64,000 nucleotides of DNA from JAPOXR01 sp965214695 (GCA_965214695.1 OZ243967.1:2108001-2172000); one strand, 5' to 3'; positions 8,804 to 18,095 are shown, counted from the stretch's first letter. The notes: generated by a model from the letters alone, not told the origin. Program-made: numbers and translations.

Positions 8804-10423
8804 CTACAAATCCCTCCAGATGACCTTTCCGGTGCCGGAGCGGGGAAGGTCATCGCGGAATTCGAATCGCCTGGGAATCTTGTAGGCCGCCATGTTTTGA
8901 CGGCACCACTCTACCAGGCCGGGAACGTTCAACGGGTCGTTGTGCGGTACGATGACGGCACGCACTGCCTCGCCGGTGCGCGGGTCCGGATCGCCGACGA
9001 TGCAGGCCTCCTTGACATCCGGATGGCCGTGCAGGATTGCCTCGATTTCGGCTGGCCAGATCTTGTAGCCGGAGACATTGATCATCCGCTTCAGCCGGTC
9101 GACGAAAAAGAAATAGCCCTCGTCATCCATGTAGCCGATGTCGCCCGTGCGCAGGAAGCGCTTGCCGTCGAGCGCCAGGAACGCGGCCTCGGTCTCGTCC
9201 GGACGCTGCCAGTATCCCTGGAAGACCTGCGGGCCGTGGATGACGATTTCGCCAGTTTCACCCGGACCAAGCTCTTCCAGCGTCTCCGGGTTCACGATTC
9301 GACTGTCCACGTCAAAGATCGGGATGCCAAGACATTGCTGCTTGGGCGCTTGTACCGGGTTGATATGGGTGGGCGCGATGGTCTCCGACAATCCGTAGGC
9401 CTCGATATAGTCAAGCCCGATCAGCTCGGACATCTTGCGGGCGATGCCCGCCGGCATCTGCGCCCCGCCGCCACCAATGGTTTTGAGCGACGACACATCG
9501 ACATCCTCGATCCCCGGCAGCGACATGAAGTCGATCATCATCGTGGTGATCGAGCGCCAGTGCTCGATCCGCTCCTCCTCGATGAGCCTTGCGGCCAGCG
9601 CCGGGTTCCAGCGGGTCATCAGGTAGATCGTCGAGTTGGTCAGGATCGGCAGGTTCATCGAATGCTGCATGCCCGTCACATGACATAATGGCAGCGTGGC
9701 AAGGAGGCGCGACCCGGCCGTGACCCCGATCCAGCGCGGATAGGCAAAGATCACCGCGTTCACGCTGGCATGGGTGTGCAGGCAACCCTTTGGCTGACCG
9801 GTGGTTCCGGAGCTGTAGGGGATGATGCACCAGTCTTCGGGGCGCCGGTCGTGGGCGGGTGCCTCGCACCCCTCGGCCAACGCCTCGGCCCAGGATGTCG
9901 CGGTAGTGGCCGGGGCTGGATCCGCAAACTCCCCGGGGAAATCCCGGCCGTCCATGGCGTAGTCGCGGTATCGCGCCGACACCAGCCCGGGTTGCCCGCA
10001 TTCGACGTGGACGGCCATCACCTCCTCGGCCAGTTCGGCACCATGGATGATCGCCCGGGTCCCGGAATCCTGGAGGATGTAGCGAAGCTCCGCCCGCCGG
10101 CACATCGGGTTTACCGGAACGATCACCGCATTGGCGGCCAGCACGGCATAGTAGGCCACCACGAATTGCGGCGCGTTCTGCATGTAGATGGCGACGCGGT
10201 CGCCGGCGCCGATGCCAAGCCGGTCATGCAGAAAGCCGGCAAGCCCCCGAACCTCTGCTGCCAACTGGCGAAAGCTGATGCGGCGGCCATAGTACCAGAT
10301 GGCCGTCCGGTCCGGGGCGGTGTCCACGGCCTGGTCCAGGTTGTACAGAACCGGGTGCGCCGAAGGCGGCAGGCTGTGTGGCAGCCAGCCCGGCCACGCC
10401 CCGAAATGCCGGTTCTGAATCAT
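8804..10423 (-). CDS. Acyl-CoA synthetase (AMP-binding, ANL superfamily)
   Basis: 539 aa adenylate-forming ligase that activates a carboxylic acid to its CoA thioester. Seen: the P-loop-like motif YSSGTTGQPKGCLHTHAS (about residue 190), YIEAYGLSET, GETGEIVIHGPQVFQGYW, TGDIGYMDDEGYFFFVDR with the hinge Asp/Arg region, and the C-terminal catalytic Lys in RSGTGKVIWRDL. The N-terminus (WPGWLPHSLPP) resembles the medium/long-chain FadD-like group, but the substrate cannot be read. Last gene of a minus-strand block with a VOC protein, a DmdA-like demethylase and a polyamine-type importer; in DMSP demethylation the analogous position is taken by the ligase DmdB, so a short acid freed by that pathway is a possible substrate. 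That role is inference. Confidence 0.93.
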   Translation of the reverse strand: MIQNRHFGAWPGWLPHSLPPSAHPVLYNLDQAVDTAPDRTAIWYYGRRISFRQLAAEVRGLAGFLHDRLGIGAGDRVAIYMQNAPQFVVAYYAVLAANAVIVPVNPMCRRAELRYILQDSGTRAIIHGAELAEEVMAVHVECGQPGLVSARYRDYAMDGRDFPGEFADPAPATTATSWAEALAEGCEAPAHDRRPEDWCIIPYSSGTTGQPKGCLHTHASVNAVIFAYPRWIGVTAGSRLLATLPLCHVTGMQHSMNLPILTNSTIYLMTRWNPALAARLIEEERIEHWRSITTMMIDFMSLPGIEDVDVSSLKTIGGGGAQMPAGIARKMSELIGLDYIEAYGLSETIAPTHINPVQAPKQQCLGIPIFDVDSRIVNPETLEELGPGETGEIVIHGPQVFQGYWQRPDETEAAFLALDGKRFLRTGDIGYMDDEGYFFFVDRLKRMINVSGYKIWPAEIEAILHGHPDVKEACIVGDPDPRTGEAVRAVIVPHNDPLNVPGLVEWCRQNMAAYKIPRRFEFRDDLPRSGTGKVIWRDL

Positions 10424-10436
10424 CGCGGTTCGGCGC

Positions 10437-10943
10437 CTATTCCCTGGGCAACTGGTTCCCGGCCAACAGGTTCAGCTTGGGGTTCTGCGCATATTTTCGA
10501 CAAAGCCGCTCGCACCCCTCATAGGTCGCGTCAAACGGCCCCGCCTTCCAGCCGGTCAATTGCAGCACAACACCATTGCCGGCCCTGGGACCCACGAGCG
10601 CTTCCTGGTAGTCATCATCTGCCATCTCGGTCTTGTCGAGCTTCACCCCCTTGGCCTCGAGCCCGGCCACGTATTCCTCGATGTCGTCGATCTCCAACCC
10701 GATATGCTGGATCCCGTTGCCATGCCTTTCGACGAATTTCGAGATGAAGCTGTCCGGGTCGTTGCTGGAAATGAAACTCATGATGCTGGAACCGAACCGC
10801 ACGCAGGCGCCCTGGTAGCTGTCCTCGATGGATTCGAACTCCATCATCATCTCGCCGCCGAGCAGGTTGATGGCATTGTCCAATGCCGCCGGCAGATCCT
10901 TGACGGCAAAGGCGATGTGATTGATCGCGGTGATTTTGGCCAA
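10437..10943 (-). CDS. VOC family protein, glyoxalase/methylmalonyl-CoA epimerase-like
   Basis: 168 aa vicinal oxygen chelate protein. Seen: two beta-alpha-beta-beta-beta modules, the first beginning INHIAFAVKDLPAALD with a metal-site His, the second with IQHIGLEIDDIEEYVAGL, plus a DDYQEALVGP loop and the acidic metal ligand region near GNGVVLQL. The fold and length fit methylmalonyl-CoA epimerase or related lyases, but the C-terminal extension (KYAQNPKLNLL) is not typical, so the reaction is open. The start is TTG at 10943, chosen because AAAGGA lies seven bases upstream and an ATG four bases away is out of frame. It sits 13 bases before the acyl-CoA ligase gene on the same strand. Confidence 0.82.
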   Translation of the reverse strand: MAKITAINHIAFAVKDLPAALDNAINLLGGEMMMEFESIEDSYQGACVRFGSSIMSFISSNDPDSFISKFVERHGNGIQHIGLEIDDIEEYVAGLEAKGVKLDKTEMADDDYQEALVGPRAGNGVVLQLTGWKAGPFDATYEGCERLCRKYAQNPKLNLLAGNQLPRE

Positions 10944-10989
10944 TTCATGTTCCTTTCGTGTTGAAACTGGTATTCGGGGGACTGCGAAT

Positions 10990-12159
10990 TCACGACCTGG
11001 CCGAGGTCTGACAATCGCGCGGATCTCCTTGTTGTCGCTTTGGCAGGAATGGAAGTTCGCCGACCCGTGCCCGGCGCAGCCCATCCCAGGTTTCAACCAT
11101 GAGTTCGCACCCGATCGCCGCATGACCGGCCACCACCAATCCGAGCGCGATGTTTGTCTCCAGCCGGGGCGAATAGGCCATGCTGGTCAGCCTTCCCGCG
11201 GGCTTGCCATGCCGTGTCACCGGCCAGGGATCCTCGTTCGGAGCCAGTTCGGAGCCCTCGATCGTCATGCCGACAAGCCGCTTCGCCGGCGGTCGGTCCT
11301 TCAGCCTCGCCAAGGCCGCCCGGCCGATGAAGTCCGGGGTGTCGTCCAACTCCACCAGGCGGCCCAACCCGACCTCGTACGGGTTTTCGCCCGGAGTCAT
11401 GTCCACCCCCCAGGACATGATGCCGGCCTCGATGCGCCGGGCCTGGCTGACGGCACCGGGAGCAACATTGCAATCGCTGCCGGCCTGCATCAGCGCATCG
11501 AACAGGTCGTCGCCCAGCGCATGGTTCCCGAGATAGATCTCGTAGCCGAACTCGCCGCTCCATCCGGTGCGTGATATCGTCAGACCGTGGTTGCGAAACT
11601 CCATGGATGTATGCCGGTAGTAGTCGAGGTCGAGTATCCGGTCGCCGAAGAGATTGGTCATCAAGCGAGGTGATCTTGGTCCCTGCACCTGGATCACGGA
11701 CACTTCCGCATCCCTGATGGTGACCTGCATTGGCGAAGGAGCCGCGACACCCCGTGCCCAAAGCTCCAGGTCACAATCCGACGTCGAGAGCCAAAACCGG
11801 TCCTCTGCCAGTCGAAGGATGATCGGGTCGCAGAGGATGCCGCCATCGGCCGAGGTGATCAGCGCATATTTGCATTGTCCGACCGCACATCTGCGCATGT
11901 CCCTCGGGGTCAGGAACTGCACGAAATCCGCCGCATCCGGTCCGGATATTTCAACTTGCCGCTCGCCCATGACGGGCCAGATGGCGACGTCTTCGATCAC
12001 CTTCCAATACTCCTCCAGCGGCGTGGAGAAGCTGCCCGAGATATAGGTCCGATTGTAGACGGAATAGGCGCGGCACCCATATCTCCAGCATGCCTCGAAG
12101 AACGCGCCCTTGCGGATGCGAGGCTGGAAGGACAGGGATGCGCCCTCGTGCGGAATCAC
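10990..12159 (-). CDS. GcvT-family aminomethyltransferase, DmdA-like demethylase
   Basis: About 389 aa folate-binding protein of the GcvT/DmdA superfamily, which moves a methyl or aminomethyl group onto tetrahydrofolate. Seen: RAYSVYNRTYISGSF near the N-terminus, ERQVEISGPDAADFVQFLTPRD, QCKYALITSADGGILCDP, IQVQGPRSPRL, the TGWSGEFGYEIYL folate-site strand, and RIEAGIMSWGVDMTPGENPYE. These blocks resemble DmdA (dimethylsulfoniopropionate demethylase) more than glycine-cleavage T protein, but substrate residues cannot be confirmed by eye. The start is uncertain: GTG 12159 fits family length; an upstream TTG at 12225 would overlap the permease. Context: directly after the polyamine-type permease genes, before the VOC and acyl-CoA ligase genes. 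Substrate inferred to be an N- or S-methylated compound. Confidence 0.85.
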   Translation of the reverse strand: MIPHEGASLSFQPRIRKGAFFEACWRYGCRAYSVYNRTYISGSFSTPLEEYWKVIEDVAIWPVMGERQVEISGPDAADFVQFLTPRDMRRCAVGQCKYALITSADGGILCDPIILRLAEDRFWLSTSDCDLELWARGVAAPSPMQVTIRDAEVSVIQVQGPRSPRLMTNLFGDRILDLDYYRHTSMEFRNHGLTISRTGWSGEFGYEIYLGNHALGDDLFDALMQAGSDCNVAPGAVSQARRIEAGIMSWGVDMTPGENPYEVGLGRLVELDDTPDFIGRAALARLKDRPPAKRLVGMTIEGSELAPNEDPWPVTRHGKPAGRLTSMAYSPRLETNIALGLVVAGHAAIGCELMVETWDGLRRARVGELPFLPKRQQGDPRDCQTSARS

Positions 12160-12199
12160 CGGGCAAGCCCGCTGCCGCCTGCCGCGCCCGGAAGTCGCG

Positions 12200-13021
12200 T
12201 CAATTCCGCTTGCCCTTCCAGCCAAGGAGCTGGGTCACTATCAGCAGCGCCGATGACAGGATGATCATGATCGTCGAGATGGCGGCGATTGTCGGATCGA
12301 TATAGTCGCGCAACGCCGCGAACATGTGCTTGGTCAGGGTTGCATTGGCGCCGCCCGAGACAAAGATGGCGACGATCACCTCGTCGAAGGAGGTCAGGAA
12401 CGACAACAGCGCCGCGGTGATGACCGAGAACTGGATTTGCGGCAGGGTAATGAGGAAGAACGCCCTGGTCCGGGTGGCGCCCAGGCTGCGTGCCACCTGT
12501 TCCTGGTTAAGGTCGTATGATCGCAACCCGGCGGTGATGACGATGATTGCCAGCGGGAGCGCAAGCGCCGTGTGGGCAAGTACCAGCCCGGTAACGGTGT
12601 TGTTCATGCTGACCCGGCCATAGGCGTAGAAGGTCCCGATGGCGATCAGGATGACGGGCACGATCATCGGGGTGATCAGCAGCAGGAATATGGCGTTGGT
12701 GGCGCGGTGGCGCGAGACGAACAGGGCGTAGGCGGCCATGGTCCCCAGCGGTGTCGCCACCAGCATCGTCAGCACGCCAACCTGCAGCGATGTCGCGGTG
12801 GCGCGCATCCACTTGGTCGAGCCAAAATATTCCTCGTACCAGCGCAAGGACCAGGTGCTGGGTGGAAACTCGAGATACTGCGAATCGGAAAACGACATCG
12901 GAACGACGATCAGGGTCGGGATGACCAGCAGCAGCATGATGATCGCCGACAGGAGGTAGAGCCACATGCGACTGCCATGCGTGATCTGGGTGTCGGTCGC
13001 CGGGCGTTTCCACCAGCTCAT
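12200..13021 (-). CDS. ABC transporter permease, PotC/PotI-like
   Basis: 273 aa inner-membrane permease of a polyamine/cation-type importer (family of PotC, PotI). Seen: about six hydrophobic segments, an N-terminal one LLSAIIMLLLVIPTLIVVPMSF, and the EAA-like coupling loop QVARSLGATRTRAFFLITLPQI. Begins immediately after the stop of the other permease gene (TGA followed directly by ATG), so it is translationally coupled. Works with the adjacent PotB-like permease, PotA-like ATPase and binding protein. The true substrate is unknown; neighbouring catabolic genes suggest a methylated amine or betaine-like molecule. Confidence 0.93.
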   Translation of the reverse strand: MSWWKRPATDTQITHGSRMWLYLLSAIIMLLLVIPTLIVVPMSFSDSQYLEFPPSTWSLRWYEEYFGSTKWMRATATSLQVGVLTMLVATPLGTMAAYALFVSRHRATNAIFLLLITPMIVPVILIAIGTFYAYGRVSMNNTVTGLVLAHTALALPLAIIVITAGLRSYDLNQEQVARSLGATRTRAFFLITLPQIQFSVITAALLSFLTSFDEVIVAIFVSGGANATLTKHMFAALRDYIDPTIAAISTIMIILSSALLIVTQLLGWKGKRN

Positions 13022-13933
13022 TCAATCCCTCCCGAACAGGGCCTCGTCCAACCTGAAGAAGCGGGCGGCGAGGTAGAGGGTGAGGGTCGTGGCGACCAGC
13101 AGCACCACCCCGAGAGCGCTGGCCGCTCCCCAGTCGAACTGGTTCTCCAGGATGGCGGTGATCTGGTTCGAAACCATGATGACCCGACCGCCGCCGAGGA
13201 CGGCAGGGGTCACGTAGAATCCCAGGCAAAGCACGAACACGATCAGCGAGCCCGCGACCATGCCAGGCAGCGAAAGCGGGAAGTAGACACGCCAGAACGC
13301 GTTGATCGGATTGGCACCAAGATTGGCGGCGGCCTGCATCATGTCCCGGTCGATCTTGCGCATGGCGTTGTAGAGCGGCAGCACCAGGAATGGCAGCATG
13401 ATATGCGCCATGCCGATGAGCGTGCCCGTCATGTTGTGCACGAGCTTGATCGGATTCTCCCACAACCCGACCTGCATGGCGAATTCGTTCAGGATGCCCC
13501 GCTTCTGCAACAACACCAGCCAGGCATAGGTGCGCACCAGGAGCGACGTCCAGAAGGGAAGCAGCACCGTCAACATGAAAACACCAGCCCAGCGGGGCGG
13601 CAGTTGGGCCAGGAAGAATGCCAGCGGATAGCCAAGGGCGATGCAGGTCAGCGTGGTCAGAATGCTCACCTGGAAGGTGGTGATGAAGATCCGGTAGTAC
13701 GATTTGTACTGGGTCATCTTGTGGTAGTTTTCGAGCGAGAACCCGCCATCATCCCCGAGGAACGACAGGTAGAACAGCCACGACAGCGGAATCAGGATGA
13801 CCAGGATGATGGTGATCATGGCCGGCACGACCAGGCTCAGGATCGACCATTGTTCACGCCCATGCTGCCGCTTCAGCGCCGCCTCGTGAAGCCGCTTGCC
13901 GGATGGCGACCGACCTGCATCGGCGCCCGCCAT
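13022..13933 (-). CDS. ABC transporter permease, PotB/PotH-like
   Basis: 303 aa inner-membrane permease. Seen: a soluble N-terminus, then hydrophobic helices starting with LSLVVPAMITIILVILIPLSWLFYLSF, the typical periplasmic FLGDDGGFSLENYHKM segment, and the coupling loop MQAAANLGANPINAFWRVYFPL. ATG 13933 overlaps the ATPase stop by one base (TGATG), so expression is coupled; a GTG one codon earlier is possible. It forms the membrane channel with the PotC-like protein encoded next. Confidence 0.93.
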   Translation of the reverse strand: MAGADAGRSPSGKRLHEAALKRQHGREQWSILSLVVPAMITIILVILIPLSWLFYLSFLGDDGGFSLENYHKMTQYKSYYRIFITTFQVSILTTLTCIALGYPLAFFLAQLPPRWAGVFMLTVLLPFWTSLLVRTYAWLVLLQKRGILNEFAMQVGLWENPIKLVHNMTGTLIGMAHIMLPFLVLPLYNAMRKIDRDMMQAAANLGANPINAFWRVYFPLSLPGMVAGSLIVFVLCLGFYVTPAVLGGGRVIMVSNQITAILENQFDWGAASALGVVLLVATTLTLYLAARFFRLDEALFGRD

Positions 13934-15030
13934 CACCCGGCTTGCCCACCGGGGATGATGATGGCGTCCTTGCGGTGCAGGCCGATGGAGACCTCGCCGC
14001 CGATATCGCCGCCGGCGTGCCGTGCCGTGCCGCTGGTGCCGAACCTGACGGCCAGTTCGGTGTCGTCGTCGATGGCAACCAGCGCCATCTCCGACTCGCC
14101 CTGGAAGACGGCCTCTCGCAGGACGCCCTGCAACACGATGGTCCGGTCATCCGTTTCGGCTCCGGGTGCAGCGAAGAACAGGCGCTCCGGTCGGACCACG
14201 AGCGTCCATTCACCGCCCCCCTCGGCATTGCCAATCTTCTGGCCCCGGAAATGCAGCGCCCCGGCACCGTCGCTCGCCAATGGAAGCATCGTCGATTCAC
14301 CGATGAAATCGGCGACGAAGGCGTTTTCCGGGTTGTTGTAGATCTCCTCGGGCGTGCCCAGCTGGACCAGCTCACCATCGTTGATGACCGCAATACGGTC
14401 GGACATCGTCAGCGCCTCACGCTGGTCGTGGGTTACGTAGACCGTCGTCACGCCGAGCTTGCGGTGCAGGTGCTTGAGCTCGATCTGCATCCGCTCGCGC
14501 AGCTTCTTGTCCAGCGCCGACAGCGGTTCGTCCATCAGCAGGATCCGCGGCCCGAACACGAAGGCACGCGCCAGCGCGACACGCTGCCTCTGGCCACCCG
14601 AAAGCTGGTCGATGTCGCGCTCGCCAAAACCGGAAAGCTGGACCGTCTCCAGCACCTCGTCGACACGCACCCTGCGCTCGGCCGCCCTGACGCCACGCAA
14701 TTTCAGGGGAAAGGCGATGTTCTCGGCGACGCTCATATGCGGAAACAGGGCATAGCTCTGAAAGACCATGCCCACCTCGCGCTTGTGCGGCGGCTTCAGA
14801 ATGACCTCCTCGTCGCCAAAGCGGATGCTGCCGGAATCGGGACGGTTGAAGCCGGCGACGGCCATCAGCAGCGTGGTTTTGCCGGAGCCAGACGGCCCGA
14901 GAAGCGTGAGAAACTCGCCGCTGCGGACATCCAGGTCGACCGAGTTCAGCGCATGGACCGAACCGTATCTCTTGGTCAGATCCCTGATCCGAATTGGCAG
15001 CGCGGCCGTGTCCTGTGGAGCGTCAGTCAC
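13933..15030 (-). CDS. ABC transporter ATP-binding protein, PotA-like
   Basis: 365 aa ATPase of a spermidine/putrescine-type importer. Seen: Walker A LLGPSGSGKTTLLMAVAG (about residue 40), Q-loop VFQSYALFPHMSVAENI, signature QLSGGQRQRVALARAF, Walker B ILLMDEPLSALD, H-loop TVYVTHDQREALTMSD, and a C-terminal TOBE-type regulatory domain (about 270-365). Start is GTG at 15030. First of three coupled genes (ATPase, two permeases), 83 bases downstream of the binding-protein gene. Placed in a catabolic block rather than in a classic potABCD operon. Confidence 0.95.
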   Translation of the reverse strand: MTDAPQDTAALPIRIRDLTKRYGSVHALNSVDLDVRSGEFLTLLGPSGSGKTTLLMAVAGFNRPDSGSIRFGDEEVILKPPHKREVGMVFQSYALFPHMSVAENIAFPLKLRGVRAAERRVRVDEVLETVQLSGFGERDIDQLSGGQRQRVALARAFVFGPRILLMDEPLSALDKKLRERMQIELKHLHRKLGVTTVYVTHDQREALTMSDRIAVINDGELVQLGTPEEIYNNPENAFVADFIGESTMLPLASDGAGALHFRGQKIGNAEGGGEWTLVVRPERLFFAAPGAETDDRTIVLQGVLREAVFQGESEMALVAIDDDTELAVRFGTSGTARHAGGDIGGEVSIGLHRKDAIIIPGGQAG

Positions 15031-15113
15031 AACGAAACCGGAATGAATACGGGAATTGATGCGTGGGCAATCGCCGGGCGCGACAGGCGCCCGGCGATCC
15101 TTGCAGGCCGAGA

Positions 15114-16172
15114 TTACTCGCTGAGCATCTCGATATACATTTCCAGCGCCTCTTCCCGGTGTTCCGCATACCAGTCAAGGCTCACCGGAAGCATCAACGG
15201 CACGTTGTCCGGATGCGACGGCAGGGCCCGGATCAGCTCCTCGGGCGCCGTTGTCACCTCGTAGGCCTTCCTGTTGGTCGGTCCATAGGTGATGTGGAAC
15301 GGAAGGTTTGCCTGGTATTCGGGCTTCGAGACCTCGGCCAAGAACCGCATCGCGGTGTCCTTGTTCGGGGCTCCTTTCGGCATGGCAAAACAGTCATAAT
15401 CCAGCAGCGCCTGGTTGAAGGTATAACCCACGACGGCGCCATCCTTCTTGGCGTTGTCGAAGCGACCGTTCCAGCCGGTCGTCATGTCGACTTCGCCATC
15501 CTTCATCAGCTGGGCCTGCATCGCTCCCGATTCCCAGAAGACGGCGATATGCGGCTTCAGCTCGCGGATCTTGTTGATTGCGCGCTCCTTGCCCTCGCGG
15601 GTGGCAAGCACGTCATAGACATCTTCCGGTGCCACGCCATCCGCCATAATGGCCGGCTCCAATGCGCCGTCGACATTGTTGGCGCGGTAGGCACGGGTGC
15701 CGGGAAACTTCTCGACATCGAAAAAGTCGGCCCAGCCATTCGGGGCGCCGTCGCTGCCCGGCTCACCATACTTGTCGGTGTTCCAGGACATGACGGTGGC
15801 AAACACGTCGGAGCCAACGCAGTAATCCGTGTAGGTATTGGGATAGAAGTCCGACACGTCCACGACGCTATAGTCGATCTCTTCCAGGCAACCCTTGGCG
15901 GCAGCAGCGGCCGAACCGCCAGACCCCGTGACGACCAGATCCCAGGTCACCGCACCCGATTCCACCTGCAGGCAGGTCTTCGACATGCTGGCGCCAGATT
16001 CACGAATGATCTCGATGCCGGAATTCCTCGATGCGTCGTTGAACAGCGCATTATCCTGCGCCTGGCCGTAACTGCCGCCCCACGACACGACCGTGATGGG
16101 CTCCGCGGTCGCCGCCGCGCTCAGCATGAAGGTCGCGGCAGCGACAGCTGCAATTTTCGTCCGTATTTCCAT
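15114..16172 (-). CDS. Periplasmic substrate-binding protein, PotD/PotF-like
   Basis: 352 aa exported binding protein. Seen: a Sec signal peptide (KIAAVAAATFMLSAAATA), then the mature start EPITVVSWGGSYGQAQDNAL typical of the polyamine/iron-type cluster, a Gly-rich strand LVVTGSGGSAAAAAKG, VGYTFNQALLDYDCFAMPKG and the C-terminal helix PSHPDNVPLMLPVS. ATG 16172 has AAGGGAG about ten bases upstream. Polyamine-binding Asp/Trp residues cannot be confirmed, so substrate is open: cationic amines, betaines or related osmolytes are all known for this cluster. It lies between the FAD oxidoreductase gene and the ATPase gene. Confidence 0.93.
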   Translation of the reverse strand: MEIRTKIAAVAAATFMLSAAATAEPITVVSWGGSYGQAQDNALFNDASRNSGIEIIRESGASMSKTCLQVESGAVTWDLVVTGSGGSAAAAAKGCLEEIDYSVVDVSDFYPNTYTDYCVGSDVFATVMSWNTDKYGEPGSDGAPNGWADFFDVEKFPGTRAYRANNVDGALEPAIMADGVAPEDVYDVLATREGKERAINKIRELKPHIAVFWESGAMQAQLMKDGEVDMTTGWNGRFDNAKKDGAVVGYTFNQALLDYDCFAMPKGAPNKDTAMRFLAEVSKPEYQANLPFHITYGPTNRKAYEVTTAPEELIRALPSHPDNVPLMLPVSLDWYAEHREEALEMYIEMLSE

Positions 16173-16386
16173 AGTCAATGACTCCCTTGTGGTGAGTGGT
16201 GGCATTTTCGCCATTTCGGGGCAGAACATAGTTGATGCTGACAGAGAATGTCTACCGACATGATCTGCAGCCGAATTGCCGGTTGGCCGGCAATCGGCCA
16301 TCCGGGCGCTCGCCGTCAAACCGCAACCCGGACAAAGCAGCGGCATGACCTCCCCGCGCCAGCACCCCGTCACATCGTGACGACAC

Positions 16387-17673
16387 CTAGAAGTTCAGAT
16401 TATCCATGACGCGGAACCACGCAACCGAGGCGGGCAGGAACCAGGGCTTGCCGAAATAAAGCGGCCTTGTCGTCATGGGAATGTCGTCAAATGCGGTCTG
16501 CCCCTCTCCGAGGCCCAGCACCTGCTGCCCGAGCCGCATCCCCAGGTAACTTGCAACCGAAACGCCGGACCCGCAATATCCCATGGCATAGTACATGCCA
16601 TCCTGTTTGCCGGCATTGGCCAGGCTATCGAATGTATAGGCAACATACCCCATCCAGCTATGGCTGACCCTGGTGTCACGCAATTCCGGAAAAAGCCGGT
16701 CGAGATCGCGCTTGAGCCGGATCGCGCTGCTTCTGGTATCAGTCTCGGCGCCCGAGACGCGCCCGCCAAAGACAATCCTTCGGCGATCCGGTGACGGACG
16801 GTAGTAATAGACGACCCTGCGGCTGTCGCTGACGATCCGGTCTGTTGGCATGAGCCGGTCCATCAGGCCCTGTTCAATCGGCTCCGTTGCGATCACGTAA
16901 CTGCCGATTGGAATGACGCGCCGCCGCAACCAGGGGGTCAGACCCGACGTGTAGCCATTCGTGGCAATCACGACATCCCGCGCCCTCACGTCACCACGCC
17001 TGGTCTGCAAGACAAACCCGTGCCCCGACTCCTCGATCGATGTCACCCTGGAATGGGTGGCAATCCGGGCACCCGCTCCCATCGCAAGGTCCAGCAGCCC
17101 CTGGTGATAACGAGCCGGGTCCAGGCTTGCATGTTCCTCGAACACGATGCCGCCATGGTAGCTTTCGGTTCCGATCTCTGCCTGTTGGTGGCCACGCTCC
17201 ACGATCTGGTACGGAACCTCGAGGCCTGGCGGCTGTTCCCTGGCCTGCCGCACCAGCCTGGAGAAAGCGCCGGGATTGTGCGCGGCGTGAAACCGGCCCG
17301 GAACCATGAAGTCGCAATCGATCCCTTCATCCTCGATGAAACTGCCGATCCAGGCCAGGGCGTCCTGCCCCTCCTTCAGGATGTCGAACGCCGCCTGCTG
17401 CCCGTATTTTCTGGATAACTCGCCCAGCGACGGCTTGATGCTGGTGCTGATCTGCCCGCCATTTCGCGTGCTGCAGCCAAAGCCGGCATCCTCCGAGTCC
17501 ATGACGAGTGTCGAGCGCCCACCACGCGCGGTCACGATGGCCGCGTTCAACCCGGTATATCCCGAACCGACGATTGCCACCTCCACCGACGCCGGCAACT
17601 CGCCGGCCGCAAGGGCTGGACGCGGCGTCCGGTCCCACCAATAGGGCTCCGGTTTGAAATCAGGCGCGAACAT
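16387..17673 (-). CDS. FAD-dependent oxidoreductase, DAO/PuuB type
   Basis: 428 aa flavoprotein of the D-amino acid oxidase superfamily, closest in layout to gamma-glutamylputrescine oxidoreductase PuuB and related secondary-amine oxidases. Seen: FKPEPYWWDRTPRP near the start, FAD Rossmann motif VAIVGSGYTGLNAAIVTARGG (about residue 32), GFGCSTRNGGQIS, the FAD-contact strand DVVIATNGYTSGLTPWLRRRV, and the C-terminal GYCGSGVSVASYLGMRLG. Start 17673 gives the family length; longer in-frame starts (17715 and beyond) are less likely. It is probably the first gene of the transcript running down to the acyl-CoA ligase. It may oxidise the imported amine or an N-methyl group, handing C1 units to the GcvT-like protein; this is inference. 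Confidence 0.92.
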   Translation of the reverse strand: MFAPDFKPEPYWWDRTPRPALAAGELPASVEVAIVGSGYTGLNAAIVTARGGRSTLVMDSEDAGFGCSTRNGGQISTSIKPSLGELSRKYGQQAAFDILKEGQDALAWIGSFIEDEGIDCDFMVPGRFHAAHNPGAFSRLVRQAREQPPGLEVPYQIVERGHQQAEIGTESYHGGIVFEEHASLDPARYHQGLLDLAMGAGARIATHSRVTSIEESGHGFVLQTRRGDVRARDVVIATNGYTSGLTPWLRRRVIPIGSYVIATEPIEQGLMDRLMPTDRIVSDSRRVVYYYRPSPDRRRIVFGGRVSGAETDTRSSAIRLKRDLDRLFPELRDTRVSHSWMGYVAYTFDSLANAGKQDGMYYAMGYCGSGVSVASYLGMRLGQQVLGLGEGQTAFDDIPMTTRPLYFGKPWFLPASVAWFRVMDNLNF

Positions 17674-18095
17674 GGACTGATTGACCTGCCTCACCCTGTG
17701 CCACCTCCTGAACATAAGCGCCCGCTCGCCTCTCCACGGGATCGGGCCGAGGACATGCAACCTGAACATGTTGGCGGCCCGTCCGGCAAGCGCGATCTGG
17801 ATGGCGGCAAGAGGGTTGTATCCGGGTGCCGCCATCGTATCCAGACAGCTTGATAACCACGACCAAGACTTTGGCCTGGCGTCTGGTTCAGTGAATCCAT
17901 GTCCGTCACAAAGCGGTTTTGGTGAAGTTGTCCCGGGCTCTGGATTCCATACACAGCGCACAACGTCTCTTCCTCACCCGCATTCGTGGCGAGGTATCCA
18001 CGTCGTTGAAACCGAGGGTCGCCGCGGGGCTGGAAATTCGGTCCCGGATGACTGCTACCGCCCGGTCAAGAGCCGGTTGCTGGTCGTGCTGGGCC
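17674..18095. other. Gene-free stretch upstream of the catabolic operon
   Basis: 422 bases between the hipA stop and the FAD oxidoreductase start, both read leftward. No convincing gene. It should contain the promoter of the oxidoreductase-importer-demethylase operon and the 3' region of hipA. No obvious terminator hairpin or operator palindrome was found, and no regulator gene is adjacent. Confidence 0.4.

Noticed and set aside
10437..10943. Firm naming as methylmalonyl-CoA epimerase
   Set aside because: The fold fits, but the C-terminal extension and the absence of mutase or carboxylase genes nearby leave the reaction open.
12572..14341. Plus-strand open frame of almost 600 codons across the Pot-type genes
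   Set aside because: His/Gln/Arg-rich translation antisense to three clear ABC transporter genes.
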